DNA of 64,000 bases from Candidatus Cloacimonas sp. (GTDB lineage Bacteria > Cloacimonadota > Cloacimonadia > Cloacimonadales > Cloacimonadaceae): positions 149,345 through 213,344 of the forward strand of contig JALOCJ010000004.1 of NCBI GenBank assembly GCA_023227825.1, read 5' to 3'. This document shows positions 42,249 to 51,440 of the stretch, in pieces. The notes under the pieces were generated by a model that saw nothing but the letters and a program-made list of their open reading frames with translations, was not told the DNA's origin and did no database searches. A program made the translations under genes and the position numbers. Position 1 is the first letter of the stretch. Every line of letters begins with the position of its first letter.

Positions 42249-43909
42249 TATTTGGGTTGCTGTTCCTTCCTTTGGTTGCTGAAGAAATATTGTTGGATGA
42301 AAATATATCTGAAACAGATACAATAAGTTATACATTCCGGGAAGTATCTAAAACAGAAATTGAGGATTGGATAAAAAAGAACAGAATGGATACTCGTGAA
42401 TCTGTTTTCAGTACTGCTCCTCTTCAATTAGACCTGGGTGACCTGTATCATAATTGTTATTTCTATTTAGGGAGAACCAATTTACTGATGCCGGAAAGAA
42501 ACGGTTTTGAGACCTTTTCCGGAATATTTTCCCCGGCTTTGTATCACGGTTCATTTAATTCCCTGTATCCGGTTAAAAAATATCAAAGAACAATAAATTA
42601 TACTAATAGAACTTATCCTTTTGCTCCTGTTCTAACTTCTGTGGATGCAGGACTGGGTGATTATGATCATCACTATGCCAGAATAAATTTTGTTAAAAAT
42701 GAGTTATTTTCTTATTCCGAATTGGAATATCAGGGAGATTTACTTGCTCAAAATGGTTTCTGGTCTGATATAACCGCGGCAGAAACGGCAATGAAACATC
42801 GTCTATCCTGGCAGGGAAAATTATTTAACGGGGAAATTGAATATGCAAGCTGGAAAAAAGATGTCGCGATGAATGAATTGCTTCCTGTTTACTGGCAACT
42901 CACAAACTTCAAAATTGATTATGAATTACAGCAGATTTATGCGGAATTGGGAATCCCCTGGCTAAAACTGAAACTGCTAAAAGAAACTGAAACCGCTTCT
43001 GCCAGAGAATTTTATGAAACATACAAGCGCAAGTCCACTCGGTTTCAGATTAACTCGGAACATAAATTCGGTTTTGGACAATATCAAACAATGTATGAAC
43101 ATAACTGGAATAAAGACGATAAATACTTCTGCGGATTCTATGATAAAGAAGAATATAAAGATAAACTTGCCCTCAGTTGTAAAATAAATAGTCCGCTGGA
43201 AATTGATTTAAGTGGCGACTGGCTTGACTGGAAACGAGGAAGGATATTTGCTGATCTTGCATATTCCCGTAAAAACTTCGGAATAGGAGTAACCTGCAAA
43301 CAACTTTTAGGTAAAAATCCTTCTCCCCTGAAGGTTAAAGATATTTTTAATTCTTCAGGAGAACTGGAATTGATAGATATATCCATTCCCCGGGAAGCAT
43401 CAATTCAATTCAGCTATAACTTTTGGAATATTAAACCCTTAATCGCTTTGGGCAGCAAAGAAATTAAGCAAAAAGCAGACAGCACCTGGTTTAATTTAGA
43501 TAAACAACAACCCTTCTTACGCCTGACAATGGATGCTAATTTCACCTGGAAAAATTGGCAATTAACTGCCAGACCGGAATGGGTTTTAAGCAAATACTAT
43601 CAAAACTTGACCGAAAGTCCCGAATACCGATTTCAGAGTGTTCAACAAATAAAATACCATTTACCTTACAATAATTCGGTAGTTGCCGGTTGCGGTATCT
43701 ATGGTCACTCCGGATATTATGTTGCCAACGCCGCAAACCCTTCTTTAATTGAGGCATCAACAATTCTGGATGCTTGGGCTGGTTTTGATATTAGTAATTA
43801 TTTTGAATTACGCGCAGGAATTAAAAATGCACTATCTTCAACAATTTATGGTGCTTACTCTGTACCGGTATCACTCTATGTGCAAGTTCTTTGGCTCTAT
43901 CTGAATTGA
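42221..43909 (+). CDS. Outer-membrane beta-barrel protein of unknown function
   Basis: 562 residues from GTG 42221 (AAGGA nine bases upstream, overlapping the epimerase gene). Signal peptide 1-20 (LAIIFGLLFLPLVAEE). From about residue 75 (YLGRTNLLMPERNGFETF) the pattern is alternating amphipathic strands up to a C-terminal VSLYVQVLWLYLN. Probably a large outer-membrane barrel, perhaps TonB-receptor-barrel-like without a plug. No named family is recognised. A later ATG is possible but would lose the signal peptide. Confidence 0.6.
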   Translation: MLPRIGLAIIFGLLFLPLVAEEILLDENISETDTISYTFREVSKTEIEDWIKKNRMDTRESVFSTAPLQLDLGDLYHNCYFYLGRTNLLMPERNGFETFSGIFSPALYHGSFNSLYPVKKYQRTINYTNRTYPFAPVLTSVDAGLGDYDHHYARINFVKNELFSYSELEYQGDLLAQNGFWSDITAAETAMKHRLSWQGKLFNGEIEYASWKKDVAMNELLPVYWQLTNFKIDYELQQIYAELGIPWLKLKLLKETETASAREFYETYKRKSTRFQINSEHKFGFGQYQTMYEHNWNKDDKYFCGFYDKEEYKDKLALSCKINSPLEIDLSGDWLDWKRGRIFADLAYSRKNFGIGVTCKQLLGKNPSPLKVKDIFNSSGELELIDISIPREASIQFSYNFWNIKPLIALGSKEIKQKADSTWFNLDKQQPFLRLTMDANFTWKNWQLTARPEWVLSKYYQNLTESPEYRFQSVQQIKYHLPYNNSVVAGCGIYGHSGYYVANAANPSLIEASTILDAWAGFDISNYFELRAGIKNALSSTIYGAYSVPVSLYVQVLWLYLN

Positions 43910-43939
43910 AAGAAATGCACAAAATAAAAAAGGCAAAAA

Positions 43940-44105
43940 GAGAACAGTTAGAGTGCTGGAGTGTTGGAGTGCTGGAGTGCTGGAGTTGGTGAGTTTAATT
44001 GTTTTCAGATATAAAAACCTGCATTCTAATTTTACAACATACATCACACATTGATACATTCGTTCAGTGCTCTCGGTATTCTTAATGTCCTCGGTGTAAA
44101 AAAAT
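43940..44105. repeat. Spacer with GGAGTGCT units and a CTCGGTGTAAAAAAA motif
   Basis: Four tandem GTGCTGGA/GTTGGA units (43949-43985), and CAGTGCTCTCGGTATTC.. TGTCCTCGGTGTAAAAAAAT (44066-44105). The latter recurs as TTCTCAGTGTTTCC..TGTCCTCGGTGTAAAAAAAA at 55568-55605. Confidence 0.5.
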
Positions 44106-44122
44106 CCGGGTTGTTGATGTGC

Positions 44123-44128
44123 TTGACA
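44123..44128 (+). promoter_or_regulatory. TTGACA box upstream of the tatD-tamB run
   Basis: TTGACA 60 bases before the tatD start, with TTGAAT at 17 bases. Probably the main promoter of the downstream co-directional genes. Confidence 0.45.
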
Positions 44129-44188
44129 AAAAAACGCTATTTATTTTGAATTGTATTTAGATTATAAATGAGGTTTAATAATTGAAAA

Positions 44189-44989
44189 ATGAAATTATTT
44201 GAAACACACGCCCATCTGGATCATCCTGATTTTGATGCTGACAGAGAAACCATAATTAATAAATGCTTCAGCAGCGGAATTGATTATATTATCAATGTTG
44301 CTTTTAATAAAGAAACCGCATACAGTTCTTTAGAGCTGGCTAAAAAGTATTTACATATCTTTTCTACCGTTGGCTTTCATCCTCATGATGCTGTGGATTT
44401 TGATGCAGAAGTGGTAAAAAAACTGGCACGCGAAAAAAAGGTCTTGGCTATTGGGGAAATCGGACTGGATTTTTTTCGGAATTTATCTCCTTTTACAGTT
44501 CAACGAGAGGTTTTTAATAATCAGGCACATTTGGCTGTTGATTATGATTTGCCGGTAATTGTTCACGATAGGGATGCTCATCAGGAATGCTATAATATTT
44601 TGAAAAAAAATAAAGTTCAAGAAGCTGTGTTTCACTGTTTTACCGGTGATATTATTTTTGCTCAACAGGTTTTGGATGAGGGCTGGATGATTTCTTTTAC
44701 AGCTAATATCACTTATGCTAATTCCAAACTGGATGATGTTATTCGTTTAGTACCTTTAGACAGATTTATGGTGGAAACGGATTGTCCCTATCTGCCTCCC
44801 TATTTACACCGAGGAAAAAGAAATTCACCTCTTTTTCTGCCTTTGGTTGTAGAAAAAATAGCAGAAGTGAAAGGAATCAGTCCCAATGAAATTGCCGAAC
44901 TCTCTTTTGCGAATGCTTATCGTTTTTTCCGTGTTCCTCCTGACCCTGTAAAAATATCACATAAAAAAGCCAGCCATAAGAAAACTTAA
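44189..44989 (+). CDS. tatD: TatD-family metal-dependent hydrolase (DNase-like)
   Basis: 266 residues. Complete TatD metal site: H7/H9 (ETHAHLDH), Glu in AIGEIGLDFF (~91-100), His in VIVHDRDA (~125), His in FHCFTGD (~150) and Asp in METDCPYLPP (~202). 3'-5' exodeoxyribonuclease activity is known for family members. The basic tail KISHKKASHKKT is an extra 12 residues. First gene of an envelope and DNA-processing run on the plus strand. Confidence 0.9.
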   Translation: MKLFETHAHLDHPDFDADRETIINKCFSSGIDYIINVAFNKETAYSSLELAKKYLHIFSTVGFHPHDAVDFDAEVVKKLAREKKVLAIGEIGLDFFRNLSPFTVQREVFNNQAHLAVDYDLPVIVHDRDAHQECYNILKKNKVQEAVFHCFTGDIIFAQQVLDEGWMISFTANITYANSKLDDVIRLVPLDRFMVETDCPYLPPYLHRGKRNSPLFLPLVVEKIAEVKGISPNEIAELSFANAYRFFRVPPDPVKISHKKASHKKT

Positions 44990-45053
44990 TGTTATATACA
45001 GGTTAACTAATTAGCCGGCAAGATATTATGATTTTAAAGTAAAAGGATATATA

Positions 45054-46259
45054 ATGAAAAAAATAGTTATCGTTATCTGTGGCATAGTATTAAGTATATC
45101 ACTTTGGGCAGGAAATTCCATTTTCTCTTTTTATGGATTCCCTGTGCGGAATTATGGCAGAGATATTTACAGCTTAGGTATGGGAGATACAGGCGCCAGT
45201 GATGTTTTTCGTCTCAATACAGGTTATGCTAATCCGGCAATGCACAATAGGAATAACTACACTTTATTTTCTACGGGAATGATTTCAGGTTATACTAAAT
45301 ACCAATCCCGTTATAATGGTGTGAAACATAGTTATAGAGATGATTCTCTGGATTTTCCCTATTTCAATATCAGCATTCCTGTAAACAGACACCGCTTAGG
45401 AATTCAGTTTAATTCCCTTTCTTCAGGATTAGTTACTAATGAGCAAACCCTTCAGGACGGCTCATTGGAAAAACAAACTACAGATAAATATCTCTATAAA
45501 GCTGATCTGATTTACAGCTACAGTTTTAAAGAAGTAAACCTGGGAATAAGTGTAAACTATTATTTCGGTCATGACAAGCGTTATTTTTCACAGACAGGAA
45601 ACTATGCCAATTTTGATACTTATGAATCCCTGCTGATGGATTTTAAGAATCCCAGCGTTACAATCGGAGCCATTAAAATATTTGATAAATACAGTATCGG
45701 TGCACATTACAATGCTCCAGTAACGATGAAGGGTGAACTGATTCGCAGCTGCATTCACAATACTGAACCTGCTGTGGACTATGAATATAAACTGCCGGAA
45801 CTTTATTGTGTAAGCTCTACCGTTAAACCATTAGAACAATTTAAGATAACTACAGATATCAGCTTTGAACCCTGGGAATCAATTTCCTCTAATTATCGGG
45901 ATTGTTATAAGGCAGGAATCGGATTTGCTTATGAACCGGATACTGAAACTCATAAACATATTTTCCTGAAATTGCCTGTGAGGGTAGGTGGTTCTATGCG
46001 TCAGTTGCCTTTTTATGATAAAAACGGTAAGGATATTAACGAGTATACAGTCAGTTGTGGACTTACCCTTCCCCTGAAGAATGAAGTAGATAGAATTGAT
46101 TTGGGTTTTCAATATTTACAACGGGGTGATCTTTCTACTAATAATCTTAGCGATACTTCAATGATGCTGATGATTGGATTTACCGGATATGATATTATTT
46201 CAAAAGGAAAAGATAAAACTGCTCCGCGTAATATACCTGAAAAAGAGGATATTGAATGA
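45054..46259 (+). CDS. PorV/UPF0164-like outer-membrane barrel protein
   Basis: 401 residues with a signal peptide (1-19, ending LWAGN). The N-terminal motif SLGMGDTGASDVFRLNTGYANPA is the PorV/FadL-like signature in which an amphipathic helix plugs the barrel. Further strands follow (HRLGIQFNSLSSGL, KEVNLGISVNYYFG). In FCB bacteria PorV-like proteins act in type 9 secretion, but many relatives are simple barrels. Its stop overlaps the next ATG (ATGA). Confidence 0.65.
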   Translation: MKKIVIVICGIVLSISLWAGNSIFSFYGFPVRNYGRDIYSLGMGDTGASDVFRLNTGYANPAMHNRNNYTLFSTGMISGYTKYQSRYNGVKHSYRDDSLDFPYFNISIPVNRHRLGIQFNSLSSGLVTNEQTLQDGSLEKQTTDKYLYKADLIYSYSFKEVNLGISVNYYFGHDKRYFSQTGNYANFDTYESLLMDFKNPSVTIGAIKIFDKYSIGAHYNAPVTMKGELIRSCIHNTEPAVDYEYKLPELYCVSSTVKPLEQFKITTDISFEPWESISSNYRDCYKAGIGFAYEPDTETHKHIFLKLPVRVGGSMRQLPFYDKNGKDINEYTVSCGLTLPLKNEVDRIDLGFQYLQRGDLSTNNLSDTSMMLMIGFTGYDIISKGKDKTAPRNIPEKEDIE

Positions 46260-47818
46260 AGCAGGATGAATCCAATAGTAATATAAGTGAATCTAATGAT
46301 TTATTATACCAGATTCTTAAATCCCGTAACCTCACTCTTCAGAACTTACAAACTAATCTTGAAATGCTTCCCGATGAGAAGCTTTTTGCCAATATTGACA
46401 AAGTGGAAAATAGAATGCGGACTGCCCTTTTTGAGAATGAACCAATGGTGATTTTTGGGCATGATGATCCTGATGGTATAACCAGTGCCTACATTTTGTA
46501 TAACTTCTTAAATACCTGCGGATATCAAAAACATTGTTATTATATTCCTAACCGCAATCTGGAGCCCCATGGCATTCAAGAAAGTTTTATTGAATTTGTA
46601 AGGGAAAATGGTTATCGTTTAATAGTTACGGTGGATAATGGTATTGTTTCCAGGGAAGGAGTAAAAAAGCTTAATGCAATAGGTTGTGAAGTAATAATAA
46701 CTGATCATCATATTGTGCAACCGGAAATGTTACCTCCCGCTTTTACAATAATGAATCCTCAACTGCCGGAATGCCAATATCCTTTTAAACAGCTTGCCGG
46801 AGTAGGTGTTGTTTTAATGCTGATTAGATATTTGGGACGTCTTTGGAATCACCCTGTTGACCCTGCAAGTTACTTTTGGACTGCTGTTGGCTCAATTGCT
46901 GATAAGGTTCCTATGGTTGGTTTGAACAGGATTTTGGTCCGCTATGTTTTAGAACATTTTGATGAGGTTCAAGATGAAACAGTAACTTTCCTCCTGCGTA
47001 ATTATAACCGTATCAATACAATGAGTGATATATTCAACTTTCTGCAATATACATCTCACTTAATAGCTAATGGTCGTGAAGCTAATGGTCAACATACTGC
47101 AATGCGTTTTATCCTGCAACTCTCAGAAGCTAAAGCCAAACTTTTTGAGGATTTGGAATGCCAAAAAAATATCTGGGAAAGTGAAATAAATCGGATATTC
47201 AAAATTATGGATACTCTGGTAACCGACTTCGTAGGAAACTGGTTTGTGTATTATGATGATGAAGATGTGATACCTTACACACTTTTAGGAACTGCGGCAA
47301 CTTATGTTGTAGGCAAACTTCATATTCCAGCTATTATCCTGAAAAATCATAATGGTGCTACTGTTTGCGAAGGAAGATGTGGAGAGGATTTTAACATAAT
47401 GGATGCTTTTACTCATTGTAATATGCATTTAAAGCAATTTGGAGGACATCCGCGAGCAGCTGGTTTTACAATGAATCCTGAGCATTATGATGCTTTTCTG
47501 GAATGCTTCAACAGCTTTCTGGAGAAGAATTATCATCCTTCTAAACGGGAAATAATAAGCTACGATGCAGAGGTTAAACCCAAAGACCTGAACCGGGATA
47601 ATTGGAAAAAGCTGGAAATTTTGTTACCCTGGGGACAGCTAAATACGGAACCTGCATTTTTAATTCGTAACACTTCCAGAGCTGAAATTACCCGTTATGT
47701 ATCTTTGGATAACAGTGGAATGGATTTACCAGGTAAGGGTAAAGGTGATGTTTTGGTTTTATGGAAAGCTCCCAATCTGGTTAAAGTATTATCCTGGCAA
47801 CAAAAAAGCAATGAATAA
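46256..47818 (+). CDS. recJ: DHH-family exonuclease, RecJ-like
   Basis: 520 residues. DHH phosphoesterase core: FGHDDPDG (H69, D70, D71, D73), TVDNG (~126-130) and ITDHH (D150-H152), then a DHHA1 domain with GGHPRAAGF (around residue 400). Metal-dependent 5'-3' ssDNA exonuclease of RecJ type is the likely role. It is shorter than E. coli RecJ (577) and opens with a ~55-residue coiled region. Oligoribonuclease/NrnA-like use cannot be excluded. Four-base overlap with the preceding PorV-like gene. Confidence 0.8.
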   Translation: MKQDESNSNISESNDLLYQILKSRNLTLQNLQTNLEMLPDEKLFANIDKVENRMRTALFENEPMVIFGHDDPDGITSAYILYNFLNTCGYQKHCYYIPNRNLEPHGIQESFIEFVRENGYRLIVTVDNGIVSREGVKKLNAIGCEVIITDHHIVQPEMLPPAFTIMNPQLPECQYPFKQLAGVGVVLMLIRYLGRLWNHPVDPASYFWTAVGSIADKVPMVGLNRILVRYVLEHFDEVQDETVTFLLRNYNRINTMSDIFNFLQYTSHLIANGREANGQHTAMRFILQLSEAKAKLFEDLECQKNIWESEINRIFKIMDTLVTDFVGNWFVYYDDEDVIPYTLLGTAATYVVGKLHIPAIILKNHNGATVCEGRCGEDFNIMDAFTHCNMHLKQFGGHPRAAGFTMNPEHYDAFLECFNSFLEKNYHPSKREIISYDAEVKPKDLNRDNWKKLEILLPWGQLNTEPAFLIRNTSRAEITRYVSLDNSGMDLPGKGKGDVLVLWKAPNLVKVLSWQQKSNE

Positions 47819-47839
47819 ATTTACTGGAGGCAGCTGCAG

Positions 47840-48427
47840 TTGATTGAGCCCGGTGAAACCTTAAGAAAAGCAATACATATCAGTAGTTTAATAATCCCCT
47901 TGGGTTATCGCTATCTGCTGTCTTTCAATCGTGCCTGGGGTTTTTCGCTGTTGCTGATTGCCTTCACTCTTAGTTTGGTAATTGAATTTTACCGTTTTTG
48001 GCAGAAGGACTTCCATAAGACCTTTTACCGCATTTTCGGTATCCTGCTTAGAAAGCACGAACGAAAAGATTTTACGGGTGCTACTTATATGCTTTTTTCA
48101 GCAGTGATTTGTGTTGCTTTTTTCAGTCCGCTTATTGCTTCCTGTGCTATGGCTTTTTTAACGATAGGCGATACTTTTGCTGCTTTGGTAGGCATCAATT
48201 TCGGTAAACGCTGGTTTAATAACGGGAAAAAAAGTTTGGAAGGTAGTTTAGCTTGTTTTGTCAGCTGTTCCATTTTCGGCATCTTGTGGTTAGATAATCC
48301 TCCTCTGGCTATTTTAGGTGCTTTATCTGCTACTATAGCAGAATTATGCAATATTCCTCTTGACGATAATATCAAGATTCCAATTACTTCAGCAATAGTT
48401 ATGACTTTGTTGAGCATCGTAATTTAA
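47840..48427 (+). CDS. Polyprenol/dolichol-kinase-like (CTP-dependent) membrane protein
   Basis: 195 residues from TTG 47840, with GGAGG at 47825. Five or six membrane segments and the family motifs HERKDFTGATY, AFLTIGDTFAALVG and KSLEGSLACF, shared by SEC59/VTE5-type kinases and CdsA-related proteins. It would phosphorylate a polyprenol, phytol-like alcohol or diacylglycerol. The next gene encodes a polyprenyl-phosphate-type glycosyltransferase, which favours a lipid-carrier role. Confidence 0.75.
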   Translation: MIEPGETLRKAIHISSLIIPLGYRYLLSFNRAWGFSLLLIAFTLSLVIEFYRFWQKDFHKTFYRIFGILLRKHERKDFTGATYMLFSAVICVAFFSPLIASCAMAFLTIGDTFAALVGINFGKRWFNNGKKSLEGSLACFVSCSIFGILWLDNPPLAILGALSATIAELCNIPLDDNIKIPITSAIVMTLLSIVI

Positions 48428-48440
48428 AGATAAGGTAGCT

Positions 48441-49430
48441 ATGAAATTATCCTTTATAATTCCGGTATTGAATGAACAAGAATCCTTAAGAGAACTTTAC
48501 TCTGAAATTGTGCAAAACTGCCAGGGCTATGAATATGAAATAATCTTCATTGATGATGGCTCTGTTGACAATAGCTTTGCTGTTATGCAGGAATTGGCTG
48601 TTAACGATGAAAAAGTTAAAGTTGTTAAGTTCAGACGCAATTTTGGTAAAGCTACAGCACTACAGATTGGTTTTAATCTTGCCGAAGGGGATATTATTTT
48701 TACTCTGGATGGCGATTTACAGGATAATCCTGTGGAAATCCCCAATTTTATTGCTAAGCTTGACGAGGGCTACGATTTGGTTTCCGGCTGGAAACATAAA
48801 CGCAGGGATCCATTATATAAAACCCTTCCTTCCAAATTGTTCAACTTCGTTACCACCAAAACCTTCCACTTGAAACTAAGGGACTATAATTGCGGATTTA
48901 AGGCATATCGTCATCCTCTGGAAAAAGAACTTGTTCTATACGGTGAAATGCATCGTTATATACCTGTTTTGGCTCATTCCCTTGGTTATAAAGTTGGCGA
49001 AATTCCAGTTGCTCATCGCCCGCGTAAATACGGAAAAAGCAAATATGGCAAAGAGCGCTATTTGCGTGGTTTTTTTGATCTTTTAACGGTGAAGATGATT
49101 ACTCAATACAGTAAAAGTCCTTTGTATCTATTTGGTCGCATCGGTATCGCTTCCACATTTATGGGATTTGTTATCAGTATTTATCTTGCTGTTTTGAAAT
49201 TGTTTTATGGTCAACCTCTTTCCAATCGTCCTCTTTTGTTTTTAGGTATTTTGCTTATTCTGGGTGGTTTACAGTTTATTTCTATGGGCTTGATTTCAGA
49301 ATTAATAGTTAATCGCTTCCGCCAAGGAAAGAAAACACCTGTTTCTATCACTCATTGCCTGAATATTGAGTCCTCCGCTCCTTTGTTAGAATCCGATCCA
49401 TCTTCTGTAAATTCAGGAGATAAGAAATGA
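48441..49430 (+). CDS. GT2 glycosyltransferase, polyprenyl-phosphate sugar synthase type
   Basis: 329 residues. GT-A fold with nucleotide-sugar motifs FIDDGSVDNS (~35-44) and LDGDLQDNP (~90-98), then RDYNCGFKAYR. Two C-terminal membrane helices (about 225-290) are arranged as in GtrB/DPM1-like enzymes that load sugars onto undecaprenyl phosphate. Thirteen bases after the polyprenol-kinase-like gene. Together they suggest a lipid-linked sugar pathway for surface glycosylation. Confidence 0.88.
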   Translation: MKLSFIIPVLNEQESLRELYSEIVQNCQGYEYEIIFIDDGSVDNSFAVMQELAVNDEKVKVVKFRRNFGKATALQIGFNLAEGDIIFTLDGDLQDNPVEIPNFIAKLDEGYDLVSGWKHKRRDPLYKTLPSKLFNFVTTKTFHLKLRDYNCGFKAYRHPLEKELVLYGEMHRYIPVLAHSLGYKVGEIPVAHRPRKYGKSKYGKERYLRGFFDLLTVKMITQYSKSPLYLFGRIGIASTFMGFVISIYLAVLKLFYGQPLSNRPLLFLGILLILGGLQFISMGLISELIVNRFRQGKKTPVSITHCLNIESSAPLLESDPSSVNSGDKK

Positions 49431-49480
49431 CGAGGACATCGTTTTTCCCTCTCGCCATCTCACTATTTTATTGCTAAGCT

Positions 49481-50704
49481 ATGGATAATCTTTCAGTTTT
49501 TTTTCTAACCCGCTATCTCAAAGCTCCCAAGCGTAATTTATTACGGTTCAGTTTTGTGTTTATGATTTTAGGTATTATCCTCTCCGTGGGTATTTTAAGT
49601 GCTGGCTTGAATCTGTTTGAAGGTTATGAAAGGACTTTGAAAGATGTTCTTTTGGGAACTTTTCCTCACATTACTTTAACCAGGTCAAATCTGGAAAATA
49701 TATCTTCCGACGAAGCTGATTCGCTGATAACTGAATTATCTGAGAGAAATGAAATTCAGCAAATTACTTCTCTGCTTAGTTATCCTGTTATGACAGCCGG
49801 AAAAGAAAAAGTGCGGGGAGCAATTCTCAATGCTTATGATTTTACCGCTAAACAACCCTTTCCCCAGGCAAGATACATTCAAAAAGGTAAAAAAATACCT
49901 GCCCGGGAAGAAGTTATTATCGGAAAATATTTGGCTAAAGAATTGGGTAAAGATATAGGAGATACTTTGAAAGTAGTTTTTACCCGTTTAGATAATATTT
50001 CCGCTTTAGGCATTTTCCCTTCAGAATATTATTTATCAATAGCAGGCATTTACAGCAGCGGATTTTATGAAACAGACCGCTCTTTAATCCTTACCGATAT
50101 TGCTGATGCCGAATATATGCTGAATGCAAAAACCGGCTTTAGCAAACTGGAAATACACTTAAAACCCGGGGACATAGAAAAAGCTCCGGAAATTGCTCAA
50201 CAGCTTCAAAAAATTACCGGTCCGGAATATTCAGTTTACCCTTGGCAGACCTTCAGTGCAGGTTTATTACATCTGGTAGAAATGGAAAAATGGTTGATTT
50301 TTATTATCTTCTGTTTTTTGGTCTTAATTGCCGGTATAAATGTTATTTCTGCCGTAGCAACCATTATTCTGGATAAAAAGAACGAAATTGCCGTCCTCAA
50401 AACCCTTGGAGCCGATCCTACCTCCATTAAAAAAATATTGTGTCTGCAAGTAGGGCTGTCTGCTTTGTTGGCTATTATAGCAGGTCAGATTTTGGGAGCA
50501 CTTCTCTCCTGGGGTATAGAAAAGCAGAATTTTTATCAACTGAAAGGTGATGTCTATTTTATTGACAGCTTAAATACGAGCATTGATCCTGTAAATCAAA
50601 TCATCATTTTTATTGTTACCTCCGCTCTAATATTTATCTGTATTTATTTTCCTCTTAAGCAAATAGATAAGCTGGAAATTATAGAATTGCTGCGCAATCC
50701 ATAA
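49481..50704 (+). CDS. lolE: Lipoprotein-releasing ABC transporter permease (LolC/LolE family)
   Basis: 407 residues. N-terminal TM helix (22-47), a large periplasmic MacB-PCD domain (about 50-265), and three C-terminal TM helices with the FtsX-like KKNEIAVLKTLGADPTSIKKIL coupling loop. One permease of this type may serve as both LolC and LolE (LolF-like homodimer), since no second is seen. It extracts lipoproteins from the inner membrane, relevant to the TolB-like and thioredoxin-like lipoproteins in this window. Confidence 0.85.
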   Translation: MDNLSVFFLTRYLKAPKRNLLRFSFVFMILGIILSVGILSAGLNLFEGYERTLKDVLLGTFPHITLTRSNLENISSDEADSLITELSERNEIQQITSLLSYPVMTAGKEKVRGAILNAYDFTAKQPFPQARYIQKGKKIPAREEVIIGKYLAKELGKDIGDTLKVVFTRLDNISALGIFPSEYYLSIAGIYSSGFYETDRSLILTDIADAEYMLNAKTGFSKLEIHLKPGDIEKAPEIAQQLQKITGPEYSVYPWQTFSAGLLHLVEMEKWLIFIIFCFLVLIAGINVISAVATIILDKKNEIAVLKTLGADPTSIKKILCLQVGLSALLAIIAGQILGALLSWGIEKQNFYQLKGDVYFIDSLNTSIDPVNQIIIFIVTSALIFICIYFPLKQIDKLEIIELLRNP

Positions 50705-50753
50705 AGGATTATATTATGAAGAAGCTAATTTTCTCTTTAATAAGGAGTTTAAT

Positions 50754-51425
50754 ATGATTTGTTTAGCCGGATACGACCTCTGCAAAAGTTACACCGATAG
50801 CAATCAGACCATCAATGTTTTACGCCAAGCTACCCTTGAAGTGCAGGAATCTGAACTTGTCTGTATAACAGGAAAATCCGGCTCCGGAAAAAGTACCCTT
50901 CTCCATCTTTTGGGGTTACTGGATTCCCCTGATTCCGGAAAAATAATGATCAACGGAAATGTTGTTCAATCCACCTTGCCGGAAGCAGCTTCCATACGCA
51001 ATTTAAAGCTGGGATTTGTTTTCCAGTTTCATTATCTGATAGATGACCTCACAGCACAGGAAAATGTAGCTTTACCGATGATAATATCCGGTGTAAGTTA
51101 TTCCAAAGCAATTGCTAATGCTGTTTCCCTTCTAAATGACCTTGATTTGGCTGAACGCATAACTCACTATCCCAATCAATTAAGTGGAGGTGAACAGCAA
51201 CGGGTTGCCCTTGCCAGAGCTTTGATTAATAACCCTAAAATCATTCTGGCAGATGAACCGACAGGGAATCTTGACCCCGAACACAGCAATGAGATTTGGG
51301 ATATGATTTTAAAGCTCAATCAAGAACGGGGTCAAACCTTCGTAATCGTAACTCACGATGTTGCCAATGCATCTAAGGCACAGGTAACTTATAACTTAAG
51401 TGAAGGTAAACTGGAAAAAAGATAA
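50754..51425 (+). CDS. lolD: Lipoprotein-releasing ABC transporter ATPase LolD
   Basis: 223 residues. Walker [10 protein letters not shown] (40-48), Q-loop FVFQFHYLI, signature [15 protein letters not shown] (143-157), Walker [13 protein letters not shown] (163-174) and H-loop VTHD. The size and [11 protein letters not shown] pattern fit the MacB/LolD family. AAGGAGT precedes the ATG. Pairs with the permease 50 bases upstream. Confidence 0.92.
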   Translation: MICLAGYDLCKSYTDSNQTINVLRQATLEVQESELVCITGKSGSGKSTLLHLLGLLDSPDSGKIMINGNVVQSTLPEAASIRNLKLGFVFQFHYLIDDLTAQENVALPMIISGVSYSKAIANAVSLLNDLDLAERITHYPNQLSGGEQQRVALARALINNPKIILADEPTGNLDPEHSNEIWDMILKLNQERGQTFVIVTHDVANASKAQVTYNLSEGKLEKR

Positions 51426-51440
51426 ATTGGTTATACCGAT

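Noticed and set aside
48550..48873. 107-residue frame inside the GT2 glycosyltransferase gene
   Set aside because: Alternative-frame shadow; the GT2 frame has all the motifs.
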